Position numbers and translations under genes: made by a program. The notes under the pieces are model-generated. The model saw only the letters and a program-made list of their open reading frames with translations, did no database searches and was not told where the DNA came from. From assembly GCA_003993805.1 (NCBI GenBank), contig RSEF01000006.1, forward strand, positions 30,171,165-30,235,164: a stretch of DNA of 64,000 bases. Reading direction: 5' to 3'. The stretch's first letter is position 1. Each line of letters begins with the position of its first letter. The stretch is from Himantopus leucocephalus (Eukaryota; Chordata; Aves; Charadriiformes; Recurvirostridae). This document shows positions 1-24,579 of the stretch, in pieces.

Positions 1-1524
1 TTATAATATAAAATATTATGATGTATAATAGTATGCTTAAATGAATAATAATTATTATAATTATTTATATAGTTTATTATAGATCATTCTATGTTTATAT
101 TATACAGTCTCATCATCACTAAAAAATAAACACTCGTGAGATATTTGTTATTTTCTCAGGTAACCCTGCATGCAGTGAAATGCTGCTCAGCAGGAAGCAA
201 AGCAAAAGGAATTAGCTTCAAGGTTTTTGCTCTTTTTACTATCTGGGTGGAAGAAACAATCAGGATGGCTTCTACAAGTAAAAGAAATTCTGCAGGTACA
301 AAATTTCATTTACTAAGATTGTTTGCTAGTAAGGTTGAATCAGGTTTCAATCCATTCTTATTATTATATACTATTCTCTTTGCCCTCCACCTGCCAAGGA
401 TTTTGTAGTAAACAACAGGTGAAAAAACAGGGGAAAATAGCATACTGAAAAATTTGGAGATCTCATCTGGACTTACACTGTGTGTTAATTCTGCCCCTCT
501 GCTTTCTTCCTTAAAGAATCTGTCCTAAATGCAGCATTTCCCTTTATAGCAGAATTTTTCTTGTCCCTGACACTGAGGTTGAACAGTCATTTCTAAAAAA
601 AGTTGAAACCATGCTCCTTTCTGTCACTTCATTTTTAAAAAATCTTAATTTCCCATACACGATTCATAGCTTAAAAATGGAATGAGATTGCCACTCCTTT
701 CATTGGGTGTTAAAGTGCATTTATAAAACTGAGATTTTGATCAGAAATCCACCAGTGATTAGAAAATGTGAATCTCAAACTACAGGTGGCTACAGAGTAT
801 GCAGGGTTGTGAACGAATACATTCAGGCATTTTGCCCCCGTAAGGTTTTAGCTCTCATTTTACTTGTAAGACTTTTTCCTGTTGTCGCATCGTGATTCGC
901 GGTGTAAGATGATCTATCCTTAGCTGTGTTTGCAACCTGTGCAAATTGAATACCATCTGCAAATTTCATTAGGGGGCTGTTTACTGTCTTTCAGATCACT
1001 AATTGTGAAGTTAAGTAAGACCAGACTCCAGAAGTTAAATAAGACAGGCTCATGATATCTTTTGAGCCCCCCCACATACGTCGTCACTGTTATTTGTTTA
1101 CAGTTTGGGCCAGTTGTCAGCAGTAACGTTGACATCAGGGAAGCATGGCCTGGCCCTATATTTTATAGCCTTGATTTGCCTTTGTCTTCTCAAATTGTAA
1201 TGTGCTCTATGGCCATTTAAGCACAGAAACCCACTGCTCAGCAACAATTTCCAGTTCAAGCAGGTCTTTGAAAGAGATTAATTGGCAACAAATGAAGTAA
1301 TGGTGCTGTTCATTTCTCTTTGATTAGTGACAACTCAAAATACGTTTTGCCCTGAAGGTGGAGTCTGCAAGCACGGATTCCTCATCAAATCACCACCTCT
1401 TCAACTTTTCAGCTCACAGGTATACTAGGACAGATTAGTCATATTCCAGCAATCCCTCAACAAGCATCTGTTATTTCTTCTATCCTGAATTTTAATGAAA
1501 GACAAATTACTTTTTCTTCGGCAG
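1..1524. other. Upstream PLEKHS1 intron, AT-rich left edge
   Basis: The first 110 bp are almost pure A/T low-complexity sequence. The rest to 1524 shows no exon I could join in phase to the PH exon at 1525. One stretch at 710-790 has an open frame with a faint resemblance to the missing PH N-terminus, but its possible donor gives the wrong phase. Confidence 0.5.
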
Positions 1525-14948
<13,424 letters not shown>

Positions 14949-17700
14949 AAAAAGACCTCAATGATTAAGTAAGTGCCAAAGTTCAAGGGAAAATATCAGG
15001 AAGAATGTGATATATAGTGTATGGAGGTAATCTTTATCTTCTAGATCTGCCAGATACCTTTTGTTGCTAAAGTACAAAGAACAGAGAACGTGGATTTCAT
15101 TTTCATTGTATGTCCTAATAACTTGTTTTGCTGACATGAATGGCATGTGTTTGGCTTGTATTTCATGTTGGCATGTATTTCAGTTACATGGAAAAGACTG
15201 CGGGTCAAATCATTTATGAAACTTTTGCACTGTATATACTCTGTACTTCAGTACAAAGTACTGGTTCACACCTCTACTCGCCTCTTTACACTGGGTTACA
15301 TTATACTGAACTCCTAATCGGTTAGGGGCGTGGAAACAACTTACATTTGGAACAAAGCCTTGTTTCCCCTTAGCTACAGAAAGCTACTTTCTCCCCTTTG
15401 TGAGAAAGTAGGGCTGGCCCGCTCTGTGAAAGCGTTACCGGTAAAGGCAGCTGGGAAAACCAGAGAGAGAAATGATGTATACGAATATGTTCCCCCAGCC
15501 CAATGCAAACAGAGTTCGCTGAAGGAGTTTTGATGCTATCAAGTACTAAAATAGGGATGTCACCAGTACCACAGCATTTCCAGAGCAAGTGCTCATCTGT
15601 TTCCCGAACAAGGACATTTCCTGTAAATACATATTTGTGAATATGTCTTGCTTCCATTGCTATCATAGAAACATGACTGATTTTCAGCTAATATCACACC
15701 AAAAGGTGTTGGTGCTTGCTATGGAACTGCCTGCAGGGGTGCCTTTACTGGATACCAAAAGGCAGCTTTGTCCTGTACTACAGTGACCTCTGTTGCTTAC
15801 AGAAACATGGTGCGATATGGCATGTATGCAGAACACGTACCTATTCTCTGTATGGATATGTGCACGTTTGTATATACGTGCTTGCATGCGGGCATATTTT
15901 CATACATATATATTGCTGTAAGATAGATTGTATTGATATACAATTCTGTGGCTACAAACTGAATCGCTGTTTTTGAGTACGGGTAATTTTATCTTGCCAG
16001 ATACAACCAAAGTAACTACTGGGTTTAGCAGGCATAGGGTTATTGATATTAAGAGATTTATATAAGCTTTGATTAAGCTGGATTTGGCCCAAAGGAGGTA
16101 TTTGTCCAGCTTCCAATGGAATTAGGCCAAGTCAGTTACTGCAGTAAGAGACCACACTCACTAAAATCAGCGTTGGTGCCACTTACTCCAGTAGTAAATT
16201 TGACAAATGTGCTTTGTATACTTCCTTTAAAATCCAGCCTGGACTTTTAAAAAAATTGATATAAAATTTTATTTAGACAAAGATGAAAATACCATCAGTA
16301 ACTCAAAGCGAAAAAACACAAATATTTATACAATCTATTCAGACTCAGCTCATATTCAAAAGATTACTTTCCAGACTGAATGTTTCCACAGCCTGCCTCT
16401 TCTGCTTTGAGATAAGAGTGTTTGGGACATGCGTATTTCTCAAGGTGGGAAAGGATCATGTTTTCATATTTCTGTTTTAGTTCATTTCAGAGGCCTGTTT
16501 GTGCTGAGTTCTGCATGAAGACAGAGGGAAAGCCCAGTTCTGGAACTACAGAGGCTGAAAATGGAAAAAAAGACACTCCTTGGGAGCTCTCCTCCAAAGC
16601 TGCTATGGGACTCCTTTGCTCTGCACTGCCTCTTTGAGCACCACAAATTGGTTTCTGACTAAGGAGCCTCCGAGGGATGGGGTGGCTGGCCATCACCATA
16701 CAAGGCTTCTTCCAGCTCCGTAACTGTGTCAGCCTGCTAGGACAGTCCTCTAGGCCTGAATCCTAAAATCACAGATCATCTAGTTCAAGAATTTCCACTG
16801 AAGATGTCATCCTTGACCTTTGCTGCCCAAGGTTTGCCTAAGCTCCTCTTCGGAACTTTAGAAAAGGGAAGCCCAAACCATCCTGTGTTGTTCCAAGACT
16901 CGTCTCTCTGTATAATCAGGAGGGGTTTTTCTAATATTTATCCTAGATGGCCTTTTTAGAAACTGAACCTGATTTTTTTTTGTTATGAGTGGGCACAGGG
17001 AATGTTTGATTTCCACTGCCTCCAGAGAAGTCTTCATTCTGGAAGGTGTTTTTTCTGCCTGTTCTCCCTTCTCTTCTTTTTTTTAGACCAAACATCCTGC
17101 ATTCTTTCATCATTTTTTCAAACATTTCCTGAAAGTGGTCATATGTCACTGAACTGTGAGACAAATACCTTGTTTTCCAGTTATGGGTGAACAAAAGAGG
17201 TGAGACAGCTGTAAAGCAATTTCCTGGAACTTCATAGAGAACCATTTCCAAAAAGAGGTGAACTAGCGAAGAAGCTGTGAACCGTACGTGGTGGTGGGAG
17301 GAGAGCCACCACCGTGGAACCTGCACACGCCATTGCTGCTGAAGCAGACGTTGCGCAAGGCGTGCTGCACCTCTTGGCCATGGAAGAATGTTACTTTCAG
17401 ACAAAAACAGGACTTGGGTAGATAAAGCCTGCACGGGATAATTCCAGAATATCTCAGAAACCTGGGGGATTAATTCTGTACGTTGGTAAACAGTTACTGA
17501 TGTGTTACCCCATAATTGATCATTATGTCAGTTTACACAATGGTAAATGCAGATAATTAATGTCACATATTGGCTGATTCATAACACTTAGACTAATACA
17601 ATATGGAATTGACATCGGTACAGTAAATTCTGGTAGGGTGTGTGAAGTTGTCTGCCCACATGTGATTAATAAATGTGTTAACACTTTACATCACGTTGTA
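14949..17700 (+). other. PLEKHS1 3' UTR and downstream sequence
   Basis: No coding sequence is recognised after the stop at 14948. The first good AATAAA hexamer on the + strand that I noticed is at 17668-17673, so the 3' UTR could be as long as 2.7 kb, or an atypical signal is used earlier. At about 16770 the words TCACAG and ATCATCTAGTTC hint at a very old CR1 tail, too weak to call. Confidence 0.4.
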
Positions 17701-20700
17701 TTCTGCGAATACCTCACTTTCTCCTGACACAGCGCCTCCTCGTCCTCCAAAATCTGTAACTTCCCAGCAACCTGCAGCTGAGTCACCAAACAGCCTCTTT
17801 AAAAAAAGCTACCCTTAAAAAACAAGATCAACCTCATTCTGTAACTTTTTTCCCAATGTGAAAATTTTACCTTTCTTCAAATTCAGCTAAATCCCTGGGC
17901 TGCTTCTAGAAGCAACAGCAAAGGGAAATGCCTCCGTGCATGGTGGTACCCAGTGCTCTCTTTTAGACCTGAAGGGAATGTCTTTAAACCCATGCTGTCT
18001 GAGGGGTAACTGGTGATTTTTTCGGTCATCTATAGGCATGCCAAATGTGTCAGGTAAGCACACGCTCTTAAAGAAATAGGTGATACCGCAGCTTCTTGTT
18101 GCGGCATGCTCTGTGGTGTCAAAATCTCTTCTTAGCCGGTCCTCCAGGTAAGTTTTGGGTTATGGAGGGTTCCTGACACAGATGCTTAAACTGCCATGAG
18201 CTGAAATTCAGTGACTCCAGAGACTGGCATATCTATGTAAAACGCTGCTGCAGATCCTGAAACCTTCTTGCAATACTGACCCCACGAAGTAACCTGCTGT
18301 AACGCACGCCACTTTGAATGGCTCAGCATCTGTAAACTGGGTGTACAGGAAACAAAACCCAACTGGCTGCAACACAGATTACCTGACCAGGTAATGATTA
18401 ACGTCCTCCTCACTATTTTATTTCCCATCATTGAATACCGCCAGTGCCTTTAGGTTGTTTCCCTGGCTGTTAATTCACGACACATTCCCATGCTGCACTC
18501 GCTCGTTAGTGGCTGCTGATTTTCCCCCCTGAATTCCCAGATATGAATCATGCTCTTTCTACCACTCTGGTACCCTTCTCCAGCCAGAAAATGGCAATTA
18601 TCCAGGAGAAAAGCCAGTTCCGGAACAGAGAGAAAGTAATGGTAAAAGAATTCTCCAAATCGGTGTGAGGTCATTGAAGTTAAGAAAAATAAAAAGCCCA
18701 TTGTACAGCAAGCACAAACCAGAGCACGTAACCCCCACGCTTCCTCTCAAGGGCAACGCCACTGAGAACTGGGCTTGCAGACGTACACTGATCAGAGAGA
18801 GCACGAGTCCTACCAGAGAACAAATCCAGCCAGGAAAGGTTATCATCTGTGCTCTCTGTGTCCATCCCGAACAGAGCCAGAGACAAGCTCTGCGTTGTGC
18901 AGCATCTGGCCGCGACGCACAGGACTGGATGTAGTTTAGAGTCCCTCCAACGCGGGGTACCCAACCAGACTTGCTTCAATGAGGCTGGGCTTTCAGCAAA
19001 TGGGGGCAATAGAGGAGCAGCTGCGATAAAGGAGAGCGATGTCATCTTGCACACCAGGGAGAGAGCGGATCGGTGGTGAGATGGGGACACCAGGTGCTTT
19101 GCCCTAAATTTTCTGGTGACCTCAGGAGAGCCATTTCCTTGCAGACACCCAGTAAAATTCAAGAAGTGATTTCAGACACATTTGCCTCATGCTATCTCTT
19201 ACAATGAACGTGATCTCCAGCATCACGCTCAATACTACAAATTGCTTTCCCTCCCAGAACATCTGCTGGAAACACCTCCATCAGACTTGTACGCTACAGG
19301 GGTGGGGGCTGGTTCCTCAATGCCCCATGCTCTGGAGAGATGCTGATGTGCCCATTCAGTGCTAAGGGAGAAGCCATCCTTAGTGCCCTGCAGAAAGGTG
19401 GCTTGCCCTCCGTCACCCTTCAGACAGCGCCGTCATGGGGATGGACCCGCGTCCCTGCAGGGAACTGGCTCACCCCAGTTGTGTGGTGCTTACGGAGAGC
19501 TGCACGGCACAGGGTCTATAGAAATCTTCTCAGTTAAATGGATTCGCCCAGTACTTCAGGCCCCATTAGGGGACATGCTAATATTTACTGGGGTACTTCC
19601 TTGCTGGTGCTCTCTTTGTCAGCGCAGGGACTGGAAAGAGAGTGGACCGAATCCTCCGCAGAAAGCCTTAAGCACGGGACCGTCTACCTTCAGGTTTGGG
19701 GAGCTGACAATGTAATCTGAGATGTGCTGAGGGCTTTTTTGGTTTGTTTCCCAGGGACGAAGGGCCATCCCACGTACGTGCCTCGCCGTCGCCAGCCGCT
19801 TCCCTCCTGCAGGCTGGCCGGCAGGTCTCTGCGAGGAACTTGGAGCGTGCCGGGCAGTTCCTAGAAATGCCACTGGAATTTCAAACGTTCCCTTTGGCCC
19901 CTTACCACTTTCTAATTTATTGCATCGTTTAAAGAAAAGGAGAGGCCAGCCAAGGTTGATGCAAATCTTTCATTCAGCAAAGACACCTGAAGAGAAGCGG
20001 CGTCTCCGCGCTGCGGCAGCGAGGACGCTCGGCGGCCAGGAGCCCTTCGCTTGCTGCTAACAGCTGCGCAGCGACTCAGCCGTCCACGTCCACCGTGGAG
20101 CAGGACCAGCTCTTCAGGGGGCACCAAGGCACTGTGGTGGGAGCAGGACTGGACTCGCAGCAGCAAGTGTCTGGCTGCGTGCGTTGGGTTTTCCGTGCTG
20201 GGGTGCCTGGGTCACTCTGGGCCAGGGAACTGGTTTATTTCATAACCCAGCACTGGGGGGTGCCGTTAAGCAGCCAGTGGGAGTGCGAAGACCGTGGCCA
20301 TCAGTGGTGCTACTCTTGGGTTTTAAAATGCTGAATGTTTGCTGTTATCATCATTCAAGAGCTGCTCCAGAGCCCTAGTCACAGGCTACCAGCCCAGGGG
20401 GCTCTTCCCTGAAGAACGCAACACGTCTGCCACCAGAGCAAGCAAACCCTCTGCATGAGACCAGTCTGCAACGTCTCCTTAGACTCTCCTTCCCAGTTCG
20501 GTTCAGTTCTTCCATCATGGTGAGGAAATGGATTTGACGAAGCAGATTAAAGGAGGTAAGAGCCAAGAGCAAAGTCCAGCAAGCGGTTCCGTGGTGGCCA
20601 GAGAGCAGATGAGCCGCCTGCACGCCTGCTCCACCTTCGGCCCTGACACTTCCAGCCACAGAGGCCGTCAACGCTGATCGTGCCAGACAAACTGCCGCTG

Positions 20701-22444
20701 TATAATGCAGTTTTAAGCGTACATAATCCCGGGCAGTGCTGTGGGATAATTACAAGGTTTGTAATTGTAGGCTGAAAATCTGAGACAGCTGCTGCCATGA
20801 ACACTGAGCATGCTGCGGCCTCTTTCAGCAATGTTAGAGTAGAGATTGGCCAAATAGAGAGGGAGACCATCTTTCCCAGCGCTGTTTTAGCTGTTTTAGC
20901 TCTGCTCTAGACAGCATCTATCTGGAACCACCACAGCGTGGGGCAGGCCTGTTTCTAGTGGCCCTGGGAACTGGAAAAACAACATGCACAAAAAAAAACG
21001 AACTAAACAAAACAAAACCCCAGAGCAAAAAGGATTCTGACCTTTCTCCACGTGACAGAAGTTCCTTGTAAAAGTGAAATCCCCAAGTTCTCGCTCCAGA
21101 AGAGAAAAACAAATCAATCTAAGCCTCCATCTCTTGTAATCCCAGAAGAAAAATGAGACAAGGGGAAAAAAGCTTGGAAGATTTAGAGCCTATGCCTTGT
21201 CTGCCCTTACTTTTCTGTGAAAAGCATTGAATTATTAATTGTATGCTATGAAACCCATTTGGAAAGGCCCACTGCACGCTTGCATTTCTCAAGTGTGTCC
21301 TTTCCCACCTGGAAATGTTGTTCTGGCAGACTGAAAGGACCTTGTACCTTTGCCCAAGATTTCTGGGCACATGAACATCCCAAATCTGTACACGGACCAG
21401 CTCCCGGCTGCAGAGAGGGTCTGCGCAGACATGTGAAAACCAGCAAAGCACAGCAGCACGTCCACTAACCAGTTCCCCAGTCCTGGCTAGGGAACGCCCA
21501 TCTGAAACTCCCAACTCTCCAGTCACTGAAACAAGAGGTAAATTTGCTGAAGCGATCATTTGACGGACTGGCCAGGAGTGTATCTGAAGCAGCGGCGCAG
21601 GCGGAGCATGCGGGGATGGAGAGGACAGCGGACGGCACGCAGCCGGGCCGTCTGGGAGCAGCTGCGAGTGCCCGCTGCTGCGCTGCTCGCACCGGTGCTG
21701 CAGGGCGGAGGAGGAGAGCTGTGGGTTTTGCACGGCAGAACGGACATCAAAATGCCACAGAACGTCCTTCTGAAACCCAGCCGACCACAGTGAGTCATCA
21801 CCGTGCCCTTCGAGAGAGCTACATCCGTTTTTTTTTCTGTGCCTGTAAGTTTTCCCATGAAATCTGTTTCTGTCTGTGCTGATAAAACACAGCTTGAACC
21901 CATGATTTATGCCCCTCCAAGGGCTGTTAGAAGGATACTACCGCCATCAGCCAAGAAGGTGGCACAATTTTTTCACCCAGGAGGAGCCCGTGTTTTCAAG
22001 TACTTGCTCCTCAGCAGCCCTTCTGATCAGTCGCGTATTCCACACCAGGACTCATTTTGCCAAAATAACCTCATTTGCATGCTAAATGCCGTTGAACTAA
22101 TTAAATGCCCCCAAGGAATTCTGGCCTCCTGCCCTCCGATTCGCCGCTCTTCTATTTTATTCCATGTCCAACGCCCATGTGGTTCCTCACAGTTGTCATT
22201 TTGCTTCCAAGCAAATGTCCTTGTGCTCCTATTTCTATGAATAAAGGTGAATTCTGGCAGCACAACGTTTCTGAGAAATCCCCAGTAGTGGAAAGGTAGC
22301 TGGGGGGGAAAAGAGAGAGGAAGGAAAACTGAGTCATGAGGAATAGCTATAAACAGCAAGAGGGACTGGGGGTAGGAAAAAATCAAGTCAAAGACAGTAA
22401 AACTGGAGTTCTGTGCTGGAAATACATTTTTGCTATATTTGGTG

Positions 22445-22447
<3 letters not shown>

Positions 22448-22477
<30 letters not shown>
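22448..22477. repeat. Poly(A) tract, 30 bp
   Basis: Thirty uninterrupted A residues follow ATATTTGGTGATT. No retrocopy of a known gene is recognisable immediately upstream, so this is annotated only as a homopolymer. Confidence 0.95.
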
Positions 22478-22479
<2 letters not shown>

Positions 22480-22691
22480 AAAGGATCAGCTTAAGGTTGT
22501 TCCGTAGCATCATACAAGTGGCAGTAGTACCTGCTCTTCACGGTCAGCTAAAGCACTGAAATAACTCTGGGTAAATATCTGTCCGGTCTCTGGCACCATG
22601 ATGAAACATCCACCGCTCCGTGGTCCTGGCACCTAGGGACCTTCCATCCATTTGTCTTTGTCTTGTTTAAGTCCTGCAAATGGTGCTCACT

Positions 22692-22728
22692 AATGATGAT
22701 CATCGTCATCATGATCATCATCATCATT
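22692..22728. repeat. ATC/GAT trinucleotide microsatellite
   Basis: An imperfect run of GAT and ATC triplets switches direction midway, making it partly self-complementary. Confidence 0.85.
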
Positions 22729-23900
22729 GCGCAGCTGGGAATAGCACAGGGCTGTTTTGGCACTGCAGCAAGGAGACAGGAGGACGATTGCACCTGCGGG
22801 AGGTCGTGGTCTCCGCTCTTCTCCCCGCCGGGGACCCACGTGCAGCCTCGTCCCCAGCGCTGCAGCACCATGTTGTATCATGCAGGAAGGGTAAAGAAAA
22901 GAAAAGTAGCAGCTTCAAGGTGTACCTTGTACCTTCAACGTGTACCTGGGGGTGTGACCTGAGCCCGAGTTCTTCACCTCAGCGAGCGGCCATCCTACAT
23001 GATGGGCTCCTGCTCACCTTTGCCTCGGCGTGTTTGTTCCCAGCGCTTCCTGACGAACAGCCCAGGGCCACGGCCAAATCTGTAGCAAAGGTAAGACGGT
23101 TGCTGTCCCCAGCAGGCGCAGGAGTCAGGCTGCTTGTTTGGTTGGACATCACAGCACCAAACTGGGACATGAGAGCGCAAACACCTGCTGGCTTCGACTG
23201 AAGTCACTGATCACTCACTTCTGACGCTGTGAAATTCCCTAATGGATTAAGCATCACATTTCATGGCTGGTGCAGCGCACAGCCCTCTCAAATCTTCATT
23301 GGCTCCGGCACGCTCTGCCACTGTCATATTTATTAGAGATGCACACGGAGCCTTTCACTGCCTTTGGCTCAGCCTCTGATCTGCACACAAGCATCTCCAG
23401 CCTAGATCAGTACTCCTCCAACGATTAACAAGGAGAGAGGAAAAAGGAAGAAAGAAGTGAGTTTTCAACAGAAGGAAAGGACTTGATTTGGATCGCTTGG
23501 TGGATGAGGTGTTTTATGAGCCTGATGATGTCCCCCAGTCCTTTCCCAGAGCTTTTGGGTTCATTCACGGGCAAGAGCGGATCACCGGCAGCTCCTTGCA
23601 GATAGCATTTGACCACAGTGGTACAAGTCAGGCAGGGAAAGCAGCTGAGCGGATGGCAGCTGTCCCTTTGGTTGTGTTTGGGGTGGAAATCAGGTTAGCG
23701 TGGGCCACTGGATTTCCTGCGCTGCCCCACCCAGAGCTCTCGCAGAGCTCACGGACCCAAGAGCGACTGCCAGATCTCTGGAGCAGGGCAAGTTCACAGC
23801 AGGTTCCTGCCCCGCTCCTCCAGGTGGGACGTAGCCAGGACACTGCCAGCACACGGTGCTCGGCAAGGAGGTTTAGAAACGCCATCAGAGCAGGTGAGGC

Positions 23901-24575
23901 TGTTGTCCCAAATCCGGGTTCTCTACCCAGTGTGCAAGCCGATAACGCACAGAGCAGAGGTATTTCCAAGTTTATTCCATAATGTGCAGAAATGGGGTGC
24001 TCATCCCCAAACGGGAGCACAGCTTAGTTTCAAAAATCTTTTATACATTGATTATTACATACTCAAACAATTAATACATATTCATTGTTATTCTCTGTAA
24101 TGATTGGTCAAGATTTCTTCGCTTCCTATGTAAATTAGTGCACAGACTCTGTCTTCTCCCTCCATTGTTCTCTTTTGAGTAGGTGGTATCATTTGGGTAG
24201 GTGCTCAACAAGTCGGTGGTCGCGATCTCCCCCTGCCGAAATTACCTTTTACCTATTTCTCCTCTAATCTCGGCAGTTCCAGGTGGTTTTCTCAGTTTGC
24301 TGACCAGGCCTACAGTTCCTTACTCTCTTGACAAGAATATCCTACGTATCAACAAAGCTACGTTGTCTAGTAGTTAGTTCCTTAACAAAATCTGAGATAA
24401 ATCATGTCTAGTTACTTTTTTTCTATTTTAATATTAAGTAAATAATTAATTAGGGTTGGGGCTGCATAGAGGACTTGCAGCAGCAGCAGGTTTCCTTGGT
24501 TGCTTCAATTGCATTTTACGGTTCTTTTTTTTTTTTTTCCCCCCTCTTCTAGTTAATATCAATTTTACTACAACA
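23901..24575 (-). mobile_element. Solo LTR of an endogenous retrovirus
   Basis: On the + strand the block starts TGTTGT and ends ACAACA, a 6 bp inverted terminal repeat with TG...CA ends. It is flanked on both sides by AGGC (23897-23900 and 24576-24579), a 4 bp target-site duplication. On the minus strand a TATAAAAG box (24038-24045) is followed about 65 bp later by an AATAAA signal (23971-23976) and a U5-like end, giving U3-R-U5 order. No gag, pol or env sequence adjoins it, so it is a solo LTR left by recombination. A 4 bp duplication is usual for class I (gammaretrovirus-like) elements; the family assignment is inference. A poly(T) run at 24525-24538 lies near its U3 end. Confidence 0.82.
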
Positions 24576-24579
24576 AGGC

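Larger units (their letters stand above)
17701..23896. other. Intergenic sequence between PLEKHS1 and the LTR
   Basis: No gene recognised. Base composition is locally GC-rich around 21,560-21,760. It holds a run of 30 A at 22448-22477 and an ATC/GAT trinucleotide tract at 22692-22728. The longest open frame (21119-21733, minus, 204 codons) has no recognisable domain. Confidence 0.5.

Noticed and set aside
707..800. Possible first PH-domain exon of PLEKHS1 (open frame containing EILIRNPP)
   Set aside because: It faintly resembles the missing N-terminal strand, but the only nearby donor (ACAG|GTGGCT) ends in phase 1 while the exon at 1525 needs phase 0.
16740..16930. Old CR1 3' end suggested by TCACAG...ATCATCTAGTTC
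   Set aside because: Only two short words match and the sequence after them does not follow the CR1 tail.
17289..17312. Hairpin GGTGGTGG / CCACCACC
   Set aside because: An 8 bp stem of simple triplet composition, no transcript context and no terminator role expected in a vertebrate genome.
22380..22478. Retrocopy ending in the A30 run
   Set aside because: No recognisable cDNA sequence, AATAAA signal or flanking duplication upstream of the run.
23044..23090. Exon-like segment between GTTCCCAG and GTAAGA
   Set aside because: Splice consensus only; no partner exons, no recognisable protein, and such pairs are expected by chance over kilobases.
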